Origin: Procambarus clarkii
Taxonomy: Eukaryota; Arthropoda; Malacostraca; Decapoda; Cambaridae
Length of the DNA: 64,000 bases
NCBI RefSeq assembly: GCF_040958095.1
Contig: NC_091160.1
Span: 34,586,410 to 34,650,409 of the forward strand
Direction: 5' to 3'
Positions 47,131 to 58,188 of the stretch are shown in pieces. How positions within the stretch are numbered: position 1 is the stretch's first letter; every line of letters begins with the position of its first letter. Below the pieces are notes generated by a model. It did not search any database, was not told the origin of the DNA, and saw only the letters and a program-made list of their open reading frames with translations. The position numbers were made by a program, and so were the translations under genes.

Positions 47131-47841
47131 ACATAGACAGGTTGGGAAGAGGGATAGGGGGAGTTACCAGAGTTCAAGAGGAAACAGTATGCCCGCCCGG
47201 CTACACAACTTAATATATTGAAAAAACTTCGAAACCAATTTTTTTTTCTTATAGTAATATATACCATTATTAGCTGATCTCTAGAAAAAAAATTTGCTTA
47301 TTCTTTGACCGTTGTAACTATACTGAAGATTGTCACAGCTTAAAACAGAAAGAAAATGGTTAACTTGTATATTTAATAATTGTATTATGTAATAGTTACC
47401 CCGTTTTCTTTGAGAAAGTGATGGGTTTTGAAAGTCTTTGAAGCTGTGAATCAGAAGTCATGTAGTTTTATACTACAACGGCCCAAAGAATGAATAAGCG
47501 TGAATAAGCAGCCCGTCCGTCAAACAAAGACCCCAAAGTCCATTCCATACACCCGCCAAACCCCTCATATTTATTAATGAAAAAAGCGGTTTACACACGA
47601 CTCAACTAACTGATGACGTCCGAACACTTCCGGAACAAGTGCTTCACTGACGACTTGTGTTCGAACTACTACATTGTAAATGCTTCACTCACGTACTACA
47701 AATAATCGCCAACAGAACCTAAACGCCTAACCAGTACCTAAATGTGCACAGTATACTAATATATATTAATTTATATGAGAAAAGTTTGGTTTTGAATGAA
47801 CAATCTTAAAATTCATAAATATTAAAATGTGATTCTTGTAA

Positions 47842-47894
47842 ACAAATCCACAAGGGCCGTGACGAGGATTCGAACCTGCGTCCGGGAGCATCCC
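47842..47894 (-). mobile_element. tRNA-only SINE (family F), 5' truncated
   Basis: Retains the B box and tail of the family F sequence. Confidence 0.65.
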
Positions 47895-47971
47895 AGAATC
47901 TTGTACTGTGATTTGTGGATTGTACACACTGGACTTATGCTTCCCTCGAGGGACTTTAAGATTGATTGAAT

Positions 47972-48020
47972 AAAGATTAAGCCACCCAAGAGGTGGCACG
48001 GGCATGAATAGCCCCGTAAG
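47972..48020 (-). mobile_element. Family D SINE 3' module
   Basis: GATTAA, GCCACC-CAAGA-GGTGGC and the ACGGGC hairpin with an extra C in the right arm. Confidence 0.7.
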
Positions 48021-48037
48021 GGGACTAACTAGTATGA

Positions 48038-48104
48038 TGAGGGGTAGAAATACCCTAAGGTACTCTTATCCCTTTGACATGTATTTGATTGTCTCAATAA
48101 ATGT
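48038..48104 (+). repeat. Family H2 retroposon 3' fragment
   Basis: A hairpin with inner stem TACC-CTAA-GGTA inside GGGGTAG...CTTATCCC is followed by ATGTATTTGATTGTCTCAAT and AAA. It parallels the family H tail. Confidence 0.55.
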
Positions 48105-48889
48105 GGTTGGTGGTACCCTTTGGTAAGGGGAGAGGGAGAGATGGCTCCGAGGAAGGGTTAAAAAAATGGCCCCGAGAGGGAGGGAAGAGGTGACCGGGTC
48201 CGTGGGTACCCCAAGACGTAAACCCTTGAGACTATCTTAAGGTCCAGAGTGCAGGGTCTTGCAGGTGTGTAGAGTGGCAAGTGTGTAAGTGTGGGGGGAG
48301 CGGACGCAGGCCAGTGGGGGTCCAAGGTCTACGTAATGAACCAACACACCAGAGGACAGTGGTAAGTGTAGGGGAGGGAGTGAGGGGGGAGTAGCGGAAA
48401 TGGGGGGGAGAGGGGGACCGCACGTGGTGGTTTTGGGGGGATGGGGGGGGGGCGAGGGGTTAGCGGGTGCGTAGTGTGTAGTGCGCGCGCGCGCTATGAA
48501 TGAGCGTATGTGTGTTAGTGCGTCTGTCTTCACCTACTCTCTCTCTCGCCTGCTCCATCGTTCGTCACTAAGCTTAGGTTACTCTTACCTCCTCGTCTAG
48601 TCTATCCCAAGCTAGTATACTGGTTCACCTGTCTACCCAGATACTCGGCCATGCTGCAGTCCAAACCGAAGATACATTCAAGGCAAGGGATCAGGGGGAA
48701 AGCGCCAAGCCATTACGACTATGTATCACTTGGAAGGGGTCAGGATAATGATTTGGGATGGGACGGAGGGAAAGGAATGGAAGCGAGGCCCGAGTGGTAG
48801 GGATGGACCTCCAATACACCACTTATAGATCATTAGACTCGAGAACATGTGCGTGTTAGATATTATACAGCCAGACAATACCATTTCAT

Positions 48890-48940
48890 CTTACGGGCTA
48901 TTCATGCCCGTGCCACCTTTTGAGTGGCTTCATCTTTATC
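48890..48940 (+). mobile_element. Family D SINE 3' module, plus orientation
   Basis: TTACGGGCTATTCATGCCCGT followed by GCCACCTTTTGAGTGGC; one stem pair has changed to G-T/A-C. Confidence 0.65.
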
Positions 48941-48984
48941 AATCGATTTCATCTCATTGTGTGACAGTTTGTGACGAGCACTAA

Positions 48985-49389
48985 CCTCAGAAGCCTGGTA
49001 TCACCTCAAAAGATTATATTGGCAATATTGGAGTCCATTTGAAGCAGCGATTTGCAGTCGACACGGATGGGGCATCAAGTGTGTGTATGGACCTCACTTT
49101 ACACCTTGATGAAGAAAGCCCAATCGTTTCTTATGAGCATGTTGTTCCTTGTTGTCACGCATCTGAAGAATTACCCTCAAATATATATTTCGTGACAGGA
49201 AGTTACAGCTGCTTCCACGAAGATACAGATCAGTGTAGCATTCACGTTGACTTTGAATGTCGTGAAAAATCGTGCAAAGAATCAAAGCTTCATATTAATT
49301 TTGGCTTCATTTCCAATTATCAGCTCCTGGTGACAGTGGACTTTAGCTACGAACTGTCTACTCTTCTGGCCATTAACAGAAAATTATGA
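48985..49389 (+). CDS. Unidentified 134-codon open frame, possible exon
   Basis: The frame is open from after a stop at 48982-48984 to TGA 49387-49389 and has balanced, nonrepetitive composition, unlike most frames here. It includes SVCMDLTLHLDEESPIVSYE, CCHASEELP, CSIHVDFECREKSC and ELSTLLAINRKL, with about ten cysteines. No ATG lies near the beginning. ACTAACCTCAG just before AAGCCTGG (48991) looks like a splice acceptor, so it could be a terminal exon of a plus-strand gene. It could equally be a transposon remnant, given the hAT-like sequence 500 bp downstream. I recognise no family. Confidence 0.3.
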   Translation, partial: PQKPGITSKDYIGNIGVHLKQRFAVDTDGASSVCMDLTLHLDEESPIVSYEHVVPCCHASEELPSNIYFVTGSYSCFHEDTDQCSIHVDFECREKSCKESKLHINFGFISNYQLLVTVDFSYELSTLLAINRKL

Positions 49390-49671
49390 CGAAGGATAAG
49401 CTTCAAAGTGTTCAAGATACCATCAATTTTTAGTGAGAGCTTGCAACGAACCTCCTATATATTGCATTCCTGTTACTTCTGAAACGTTAAAAAAGGTGAA
49501 GAACTAGTCAATATCACATGCAGCCTTGGCTAATCACGGCCACCATTTTCAGAACTTCCAATGGTTCTAGCATTAGTCTAAGCTTAGTGACACTGAAAAC
49601 CAGTCACATCTACCGTCAACCACTGACTGATCCAACATTTATGACAAATTCCAGCATCAGGCAATGTAGAT

Positions 49672-49815
49672 GTTAATCTCTCAGAATGTTTGGTAATGTT
49701 TGTTGTTTGTGATGTGTTTATATGTATGTATTAACACTATGTACTGAACAGGGTGAGAATAGCTTGAGCTACCTCATCCCTTTGTGTGTATTTTACCTCA
49801 AACTTATTTCAATTC
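49672..49815 (+). mobile_element. Family H retroposon, copy 1
   Basis: ATCTCTCAGAATGTTTGGTAATG through the TAGCT-TG-AGCTA hairpin to CTCAAACTTATTTCAATTC; the ATA of AATAAA is lost. It follows and precedes hAT-like or unidentified sequence. Confidence 0.7.
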
Positions 49816-49889
49816 CAGCATTTGGATCGTCATCTGAGCAATAATACCCGTCAAAGAACCCTGCTAGAGAGCCCATACTCATTGACCTC

Positions 49890-50165
49890 GCTGAGTTTCC
49901 ATTGAAAATACACAGCTTACCAATCAGTAATGCCCTGGTTGAACGGGTATTTTACACAGTAATATCTCTGAACACTGAACCGAAAAATCGAATGGGACGA
50001 CATATACCTTTTTGACGCATGTTCATTCCAGAATAAACCCGGACTTGAGGCTCATCGCTTGAACTCATCATATCTATGCTAAAATATGATTTTGCAATAT
50101 ACAAGAATGAAGTTGTGGATACTGAACAACTTCTCGATGATAATAAACACTCTTCAACTGTGAAC
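49890..50165 (+). pseudogene. hAT-like transposase C-terminal remnant
   Basis: The frame LPISNALVERVFYTVISLNT followed by EPKNRMG (49917-50010) matches the dimerisation region of hAT-type transposases and their domesticated relatives (pattern SNA.VER.FS...K...RNRM). After a frameshift, MLKYDFAIYKNEVVDTEQLL continues the C-terminus. No upstream catalytic domain is evident. Confidence 0.55.
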
Positions 50166-50311
50166 AGTCAACAATTCACCCATAATTGTGTGTTTCATGT
50201 GGCGAATATTGATAAGTTATCATGAGTATTGATAAGTTATCATTGCATGTATTTAATTTAAAATGCGACACGATAATATTAATAAAAACCAATAAAACAG
50301 TGGAGTGGTTA

Positions 50312-51822
50312 TCTAGGAGGGTTACCTCCCCCCCCCAGGTGTTATCTAGGAGTTACCTCCCCCCCCCCCAGGTGTTATCTAGGAGTTACCTCCCCCCCCA
50401 GGTGTTATCTAGGAGTTACCTCCCCCCCCCCCAGGTGTTATCTAGGAGGGTTACCTCCCCCCCCAGGTGTTATCTAGGAGGGTTACCTCCCCCCCCCAGG
50501 TGTTATCTAGGAGGGTTACCTCCCCCCCCCAGGTGTTATCTAGGAGGGTTACCTCCCCCCCCCAGGTGTTATCTAGGAGGGTTACCTCCCCCCCCCAGGT
50601 GTTATCTAGGAGGGTTACCTCCCCCCCCCAGGTGTTATCTAGGAGGGTTACCTCCCCCCCCCAGGTGTTATCTAGGAGGGTTACCTCCCCCCCCCAGGTG
50701 TTATCTAGGAGGGTTACCTCCCCCCCCCAGGTGTTATCTAGGAGGGTTACCTCCCCCCCCCAGGTGTTATCTAGGAGGGTTACCTCCCCCCCCCAGGTGT
50801 TATCTAGGAGGGTTACCTCCCCCCCCCAGGTGTTATCTAGGAGGGTTACCTCCCCCCCCCAGGTGTTATCTAGGAGGGTTACCTCCCCCCCCAGGTGTTA
50901 TCTAGGAGGGTTACCTCCCCCCCCCAGGTGTTATCTAGGAGGGTTACCTCCCCCCCCCAGGTGTTATCTAGGAGGGTTACCTCCCCCCCCCAGGTGTTAT
51001 CTAGGAGGGTTACCTCCCCCCCCAGGTGTTATCTAGGAGGGTTACCTCCCCCCCCAGGTGTTATCTAGGAGGGTTACCTCCCCCCAGGTGTTATCTAGGA
51101 GGGTTACCTCCCCCCAGGTGTTATCTAGGAGGGTTACCTCCCCCCAGGTGTTATCTAGGAGGGTTACCTCCCCCCAGGTGTTATCTAGGAGGGTTACCTC
51201 CCCCCAGGTGTTATCTAGGAGGGTTACCTCCCCCCAGGTGTTATCTAGGAGGGTTACCTCCCCCCAGGTGTTATCTAGGAGGGTTACCTCCCCCCAGGTG
51301 TTATCTAGGAGGGTTACCTCCCCCCAGGTGTTATCTAGGAGGGTTACCTCCCCCCAGGTGTTATCTAGGAGGGTTACCTCCCCCCAGGTGTTATCTAGGA
51401 GGGTTACCTCCCCCCAGGTGTTATCTAGGAGGGTTACCTCCCCCCAGGTGTTATCTAGGAGGGTTACCTCCCCCCAGGTGTTATCTAGGAGGGTTACCTC
51501 CCCCCAGGTGTTATCTAGGAGGGTTACCTCCCCCCAGGTGTTATCTAGGAGGGTTACCTCCCCCCAGGTGTTATCTAGGAGGGTTACCTCCCCCCAGGTG
51601 TTATCTAGGAGGGTTACCTCCCCCCAGGTGTTATCTAGGAGGGTTACCTCCCCCCAGGTGTTATCTAGGAGGGTTACCTCCCCCCAGGTGTTATCTAGGA
51701 GGGTTACCTCCCCCCAGGTGTTATCTAGGAGGGTTACCTCCCCCCAGGTGTTATCTAGGAGGGTTACCTCCCCGGGTGTTATCTAGGAGGGTTACCTCCC
51801 CCCAGGTGTTATCTAGGAGTTA
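50312..51822. repeat. 30-33 bp minisatellite of about 48 units
   Basis: Unit: CAGGTGTTATCTAGGAGGGT plus TACC and TCC followed by a C run. The left half (to about 51050) has variable C runs of 7-9. The right half (51061-51760) is a homogeneous block of identical 30-bp units. Each unit contains GGAGG-GTTA-CCTCC, a perfect hairpin. Long Arg/Pro/Tyr-rich frames here are artefacts. Confidence 0.97.
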
Positions 51823-52939
51823 ACACCTCTGAAACCCGAGGTTTCTGGCCCAGTCCTTAATTTAATACCACATGGCAGCTTGTACCTCTCAGATGTCACC
51901 AAGTCGTCTTCCTCCTCATGTCTAGTCACACCACGAGGTCATTCAATATCATTTTTTTGTTTCAATATGGCTATCTAGTACCATTTGGTAATTCAATGCC
52001 TTTGAAAAGTACTTTCATCGTCTCATTTCTTTAGCTTCTCTCTCCCTCTCCCACCATCCCCACCCGGTGATGGAGGGTCGAGGGCGTGACTCTGCCAGAC
52101 ATCTCCACAACCAATGGGGAAAAAAAAATGTTCATGCAACCAAACCAGTTTGTTACGGCACTGCCAAACATGAAATCATGGTAGCTACCTGCACACTTCA
52201 TCTCGTAGAGCTGCATGGTGAGGGCCGGAGGCTCCGTGGGGGCGAACAGGGCGGCGGAAACACTTCAATATTTGCGGCCGTATGTCTGTCTGAGAGAGGC
52301 GGGCCTTCAGAGCATGTTGGGCGGGGCCGGGACGCCTGGCCACGATAGTGCTTGCTCCAACACCTCTACAAGCCTAGACGGGGTATATATATATATATAT
52401 ATTCCCCACCGACTATAGTATGTCAGATGTGTATAATTCACAGTTTGTTGCTAGCAGAGTAACGCTAGTCGAGCAAGGGTGGTAAATTCTGGCTTAAAGG
52501 TATCGAGTGAGCGAGAAGGTTTATATGCCAGTTCAGCTTAACACACTCAACCAGGTCCACACTACTTAGGGTGCACGAGAGAGCACACGGCCACACACAC
52601 ACACTATACAGCCCCGACACACACACAGATGGTGTACACACACGCGTAGACACAGGCTTCCCCAAGCTACCTTCACAACAGCGTCCGGGCGTGTGTCTCT
52701 AGCGGCAGTGTGCACATGACTGAGTCAATGGGGCTCTGGCGCCGGTTGTGTACGGGTGTGTAGGGGGGAGTGGTAGTGGGGGGCCACGTGTGTACACATG
52801 ACCGTGGCGGCGGCGGGGAGTGTATGTACACACACCTACACACACCTACACACACACACACACACACACACACAAACCATGATAGTGAGTAAACCTTATC
52901 GGCCGACACTGCAACTCTGACGTCTGCCAGACACCATCA

Positions 52940-53348
52940 CGCGCCAATTATTAGACCTTTCAGACCAGTTGGCATGAGGTACCTGGAGCTTTGCAATTAC
53001 TTTATTCACTCTCGTATTCTTGAAGATATCCTCACAGTATACCCAAAATTTGCCAGTGCAGGCTATTAAACACATGACTCTGTATGACTAACCATCCTGC
53101 GAGATGGGGACTTGTATTACCACTGCTACCTTATTCAATCTTGTGTTGTTGATATCCTCAAAATGCATCCGGAGTCTGCCAGTGCAGACCGCTAATCACA
53201 TGCCTCTGTATGACTAACCATCCTGTGTGATGGGGATTTTATAGCATCACCTAGTTAGCTTTTTTGACACACTGTACTCCACTTCATATAGTCTAGGGTA
53301 GCTGCACTAATGCAGATGTACCTAATATGTTAAAAAAAAAAAAAAAAC
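52940..53348 (+). mobile_element. LINE 3' end with internal duplication and poly(A)
   Basis: About 120 bp containing GTATGACTAACCATCCTG and GCCAGTGCAG occurs twice in tandem (around 53025-53110 and 53140-53230). The UTR then ends in a run of A (53332-53347). It shares its UTR with 14290-14885. Confidence 0.65.
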
Positions 53349-53781
53349 GCGCCGGCTTGCAAGACTTATTGATCAAAACTGATGCAAAGCAATCAATCAA
53401 TCTCTCGTAGATCGCGAGTTGAGGTAGAATGGAATGCAGGGGGGGGGGGTGGCAAGGTCATCCCCTACCCCTCTCTTTCTCTCCCCTCAACCCCCTCCCT
53501 AGCGAGCATTACTGTAGCCTAACACCTCACTCGCCCCCTCGTAGTCGCAGCACACCAGTAAATGTGCAATATTTTATCTATTGAAGGCCTTACTCCAGCA
53601 GGTGGAGGAGAGTGGCAGTGGTTCACTCTTACTATTACACATGACAGGGTACAGCGAGCGATCGTCTGCGAGACGGTTGTAAGGTAGGGGAGGGGGACGA
53701 AGACAGTGGAATGAGCGAAGGTTTGAGACACACACACACTGGTGGGACAGGACAAGGTCGACCCTTCTCACAAGCGCTCAA

Positions 53782-53782
53782 G

Positions 53783-53813
<31 letters not shown>
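53782..53813. repeat. (CTTG)n microsatellite
   Basis: About seven uninterrupted CTTG/TGCT units. Confidence 0.93.
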
Positions 53814-53814
<1 letters not shown>

Positions 53815-53904
53815 ACCACCCCCGTCTCGCTCTGTCCCCACACACCACGTTGCTCCTGTCTACACTTCCCTGTCCACACTCCCCCCTCCCCCCCCCCCCC
53901 CTAC

Positions 53905-54600
53905 AGTGCCGTCTTGGACCCATCCTGTTTCTAATAAATGTAAACGATCTTCCGGAGACTCGTTCCTCTCAATGTTTGCTGATGATGCAAAAATTATGAG
54001 AAGAATCAAGACGGATGAAGAGACAGACAGAGACTACAGGACAACCTGGGCAAACTGGAGGAATGGTCTAGAAAAATGGCTGCTAGAGTTCAACTCAGAA
54101 AAGTGTAATGAAATTAGGCGAAGGGAGCAGGAGGCTGAACACAAGGTACCATCTGGGAGGTGAAATCCTGCAAGAGACGAATAGAAAGATCTGGGGGTTG
54201 ATATCACACCGAATCTGTCCCCAGAGGCCCACATCAAAAGGATATCATCAGCGGCATATGCCAGACTGGCCAACATAAGAACTGCCTGTAGAAACTTGTA
54301 CAAGGAATTGTTCAGGATCCTGAATGCCACTTATGCCAGACCAATCCTGGAGCATGCAGCTCCAGCCTGGAGTCCATACCTAGTTAAACACAAGACAAAG
54401 AGAAGATTCAGCGGTATGCCACCAGACTTTTCCCGGAACTGAGAGGTATGAGCTACGAGGAAAGGCTGAAGCTGAACCTCACGTCTCTGGAAAACAGAAG
54501 AGTAAGGGGAGACATGATAACCACCTACAAAATTCTCAGGGGAATTGACAGGGTGAACAAAAGAAAACTCCTCGGCACGGAGGCCCATTATCTTGAAATA
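53905..54600 (+). mobile_element. LINE reverse transcriptase relic
   Basis: LGPILFLINVNDLPE, then in another frame SLSMFADDAKIMRRIKTDEE, WLLEFNSEKC, and later LRGMSYEERLKLNLTSLE and GDMITTYKILRGIDRVNK. Same family as 41815, with frameshifts; it stops abruptly at about 54595. Confidence 0.75.
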
Positions 54601-54619
54601 AACTGTAAAAATATAAAGT

Positions 54620-54982
54620 TAATAAATATAAATATTTAGGCATATATGTTGGATATACCGATGAGAGTTTGGAAGCAGAGATGAACAGACTGTTGGGTCA
54701 ATGCCGGAAGAGATTACAACCTCTGAAGGCCTTGGCATGCTGTGGAAAGGGAGTGGGAGTCCCTGTGCTACGAATGATATACTCGAGTACTGTAAGATCT
54801 CTTATTGATTATGCTGCGCCTGTCATTCCTTGTTTTGGTAAAGGTAGGATGGGCAAGTTGGAGAAGGTACAAAATGAAGCCATGAGGATTATCTTAGGAT
54901 GCCCAAGAAATGCTATGATTGAGATAATGAGGATGGAGTTGAATCTGCAGAGTATTGGGGATAGAATTGAAGAGATAATAGT
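54620..54982 (+). mobile_element. Second LINE fragment (different clade) fused downstream
   Basis: YLGIYVGYTDESLEAEMNRL and VLRMIYSSTVRSLIDYAAPV, followed by KLEKVQNEAMRIILGCPR, form the post-catalytic part of a different reverse transcriptase. It is cut by the SINE at 54983. Confidence 0.65.
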
Positions 54983-55247
54983 CTCCGTGGTGTAGTGGTA
55001 AGACACTCGCCTGGCGTTCCGCGAGCGCTATGTCATGGGTTCGTATCCTGGCCGGGGAGGATTTACTGGGCGCAATTCCTTAACTGTAGCCTCTGTTTAA
55101 CGCAACAGTAAAATGTGTACTTGGATGAAAAAACGATTCTTCGCGGCAGGGGATCGTATTCCAGGGACCTGCCCGAAACGCTACACGTACTAGTGGCTCT
55201 ACAAGAATGTAACAACTCTCGTATATATCTAAAAAAAAAAATAAATA
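54983..55247 (+). mobile_element. tRNA-headed SINE (family B), full length
   Basis: The head GTGGTGTAGTGGTAAGACAC with B box GGTTCGTATCC is tRNA-like. The body has GGCAGGGGATCGTATTCCAG and GCCCGAAACGCTACACGTAC, and the tail is A-rich (AAAATAAATAA). Confidence 0.85.
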
Positions 55248-55325
55248 AGAGCCCAATAGGCTCAGGAACCTGTACACCAGTTGATTGACAACCCCTGCAA
55301 GCACAACCAGGTGAGTACAGACGTC
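55248..55325 (+). mobile_element. LINE 3' UTR fragment
   Basis: AGCCCAATAGGCTCAGGAAC and GTACACCAGTTGATTGACAA match the 3' end of the LINE at 41815, so this was probably the original end of the 53905 element. Confidence 0.6.
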
Positions 55326-55484
55326 GCTCTTGTCCACACCCAATCCTCACCACTCCCAGTTAAAGACTTCTCAAGGTATCCGCCTCGGCAATCTTGCTCG
55401 ACTGACATTCTTACCCGCAGCCATTACCAATGTTTCAGTGAAACTCAGGTTTACTGGTCCTGATGAGCCAATCTCCTCGATGAT

Positions 55485-55632
55485 TGATGACGATTAAGCC
55501 ACCCAAAAGGTGGCACGGGCATGAATAGCCCGTAAGTGGTGGCCCTTTTGAGCCATTACCAGTATCAAGAGCTGATACTGGAGATCTGTGGAGGTGCGAC
55601 TGCACCCTGCGTGACGGGAGATGTCTCCTCTC
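55485..55632 (-). mobile_element. Multi-hairpin SINE (family D), best preserved copy
   Basis: Five strong hairpins in a row: 55498-55514 (6-bp stem), 55515-55533 (6 bp), 55559-55581 (9 bp), 55593-55606 (5 bp) and 55617-55628 (5 bp), plus a weaker TGGC/GCCA pair. In element sense the two-hairpin module is at the 3' end. Confidence 0.85.
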
Positions 55633-56405
55633 TTCCTATCCCCCCCATTCGTTAATACCTTCCATCACTTTGTGCCAAATTTCCCTTCCTCCTCATCTCC
55701 CACTTCGTTAGCAATTTTAAAACGCTAACCTCAAAACCTTTCAAATTTGGTGTAAATATTATTGCTCTTTCTAACCTGTAAAAAATCTATTCGTCTAGCC
55801 TCATACGCTCAGAAGACTAGAGTGGCTTAGGCTTCTATTATAATTTCAACACTTTAGGCGCAGTATAGTTGATATAGAAGACAACCACAGCTTTTGGAAA
55901 TGATAGCAAATTTAGTAACCATTTATAGGAAAGTGCCAATATATACTCATGGACCTCCAGAAGAATGACATATTGAATTTGGTCAAATTAAGAAACTTTT
56001 TGTTTTAAGACAGCATAAATATAGAACCTAACCTGTCCTTAAACTTCTCTAAAGTACATACATATGCTATACCAGGCCTAGGAATTTTTAAGATGGGGTT
56101 TTAAGATTATATATATATATATATATATTACACCCCCCCCCCCTCCACGGACACTAAAAATTATTAAAAAAAAAAATTTGGTGGTCCATCACTACACAAC
56201 GTTACTTTCGACAAGAGACACACCTAAATTAAAAAACACTAATTACCGGTTTTCTTTCGTTCCTTAGTCTTACAGTTAACTGGACACTTAATTTTAAATT
56301 TCAAATTGGCATACATTGCTAAATACATAAACCAGTCTCACGCCGGCTCATGTATTTTATGAACTGCAAGGTACTGTTTATATCCCCGAGTGGGTGCACC
56401 GAGTG

Positions 56406-56443
56406 ACCGTTAATAACCGTTATAATTAACGGTTATTAACGGT
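56406..56443. repeat. Perfect 17-bp inverted repeat with TAACGG motifs
   Basis: Arms 56406-56422 and 56427-56443 around TAAT. Each arm has two copies of ACCGTTA/TAACGGT, which resembles a Myb recognition element. Confidence 0.85.
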
Positions 56444-56507
56444 GCACAGTGACCGTTATTCACTTGAATTTAAATCCATACAAGGGTAACTTCGTGTCCT
56501 GGCCGTC

Positions 56508-56655
56508 GACAGAGACCAGACACGTTAATACATCACCTTTAATGCGTCCAACTCCTGGGGGGGGGGTGGGGGTCTGCTCCCCCCTCTACACCCCCCTCCC
56601 CCCCCCCCGGCCGCCTCGCAATACCATACATGCAGCCCACATCTGCAGCTGTTGA
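56508..56655. other. C/G-rich spacer
   Basis: G and C runs only; nothing coding. Confidence 0.5.
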
Positions 56656-56658
56656 GCA

Positions 56659-56747
56659 CCGCTCCTGTGCCAGGTAAGTCCACTATGGGCTCACCATAGC
56701 CCGTGCTACTTGGAACTTGTTCCGAGTAGCTTAATCTATAACAAAAA
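56659..56747 (+). mobile_element. Family C SINE, full length
   Basis: CGCTCCTGTGCCAGGTAAGT through both hairpins to TTAATCTATAACAAAAATG. CAGGTAAGT is at 56671-56679. Confidence 0.8.
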
Positions 56748-56896
56748 TGCTGCTGTTGAACTACGTGGTCTGCAGAGTCGTCTGCTTCCCCCCCCCCCCC
56801 CCCCGTCAACCCTCTGCCCCATCCTAACTACCCATACGCCTGTCTACCTTTTTCCGAGTGCATGATCGAGTAAGCCTATAATTAGCCGAGATGAAC

Positions 56897-57031
<135 letters not shown>

Positions 57032-57186
57032 CCAAGAAGTTCATTTCTTGAGAGTCAAATGACGCGATTATCTAATACTTTGGTTATATTATTTTATGTA
57101 TGTAATGTTCCTCGCCCTTGTGTAGTAGCACATATGTACTATATTGGGGCTAAGAGCGTGTAGTAGGCCTAAGGATTGCTGGGAGA

Positions 57187-57329
57187 GTTGACCAGACCAC
57201 ACACTAGAAGGTGAAGGGACGACGACGTTTTGGTCCGTCCTGGACCATTCTCAAGTCCGACTTGAGAATGGTCCAGGACGGACCGAAACATCGTCGTCCC
57301 TTCACTTTCTAGTGTGTGATCTGGTCAAC
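57187..57329. repeat. 143-bp near-perfect palindrome (family G inverted pair)
   Basis: Two 71-base arms, each starting GTTGACCAGA, meet around a single C with about four mismatches. The arm is the family G repeat seen singly at 46195. Confidence 0.92.
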
Positions 57330-57413
57330 ATACTTTAGCCACGTTATTGTGACTCGTCGCCTGCATTGCTGAGAGAGGTTAGGGGAAATTAAGTCAGGGT
57401 AAACCTCAGATTA

Positions 57414-57570
57414 GGAAATGTATATGTTTATCTCTCAATGTTTGGTAATGTTTATTGTTTGTGATGTGTGTCTATACATGTATGAACACGTACTGAACGA
57501 GGTGAGAATAGCTTGAGCTACCCCATCCCTGTGTGTGTGTATTTTACCTCAATAAACTTATTTCAATTTC
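57414..57570 (+). mobile_element. Family H retroposon, complete with target-site duplication
   Basis: 157 bp, flanked by a perfect 13-bp duplication AAACCTCAGATTA (57401-57413, 57571-57583). It begins GGAAATGTATATG. Its 3' part holds the TAGCT-TG-AGCTA hairpin (57509-57520) and ends CTCAATAAACTTATTTCAAT. No tRNA A or B box. Confidence 0.88.
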
Positions 57571-57827
57571 AAACCTCAGATTACACAGTTACGGAAGTAG
57601 ATACATCTGAAGCTCGTGGGAAGTGTGTTACGAGGCTCAAACACTGGGGCCCAAGAGCCGACACTTAACCCTGCACAAAGCTCTAGAACGTGGCACAGTA
57701 GATAATGTGCACCGTACTCCGTCATCCAGGTTAAGGCCAGCGCTGAATGGCTGACCGCGTGGATAGCCTCGCCTTGGGATAATGGGACTGAGGAAATCGC
57801 ATGGGTAGTCCTAGCAGGCTTCCTGTC

Positions 57828-58188
57828 CAACCTGTCCTCTTAAAAAGAATGTCGCTTTTGGCCGTTTGCCCGTATGACCGAATTTGGACGTAATTTGAAA
57901 ATAAAAAAAATGTGAAAATAAATTTGGGATTTTTTTTTTCAACAACAGTAAGTTAAGGGTCCTCTGATGGGTTAGGTGGGCAGGAAATTCTCATAAAGTT
58001 TCAAAACATTATGAAAAACGTTAATTTAAAGTGTCCTCTTATAGCCTCTGCGCGTACGCCGGACGACTCAAATAGAAAACGGAACAGAACGTCACTTTTG
58101 TGAGTCGATTTCATTTCAAATTACGTCCAAATTTAGCCATATCGCGCATACCAGCCAAAAGTGACGTTATTTTTAAGAGGACGGGTTG
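57828..58188. mobile_element. MITE with CAACCYGT termini, copy 2
   Basis: A second copy of the family at 48-403, 361 bp, with a perfect 7-bp target duplication TCCTGTC (57821-57827 and 58189-58195). Confidence 0.9.

Noticed and set aside
50222..51823. Long Arg/Pro/Tyr-rich repeat frames up to 265 codons on the plus strand
   Set aside because: They are translations of the 30-33 bp minisatellite in several frames, without independent coding signal.
55460..55500. Hammerhead ribozyme, suggested by CTGATGAG beside the family D hairpins
   Set aside because: The motif lies outside the repeat, is absent from the other copies, and no matching GAAA and cleavage-site arrangement follows.
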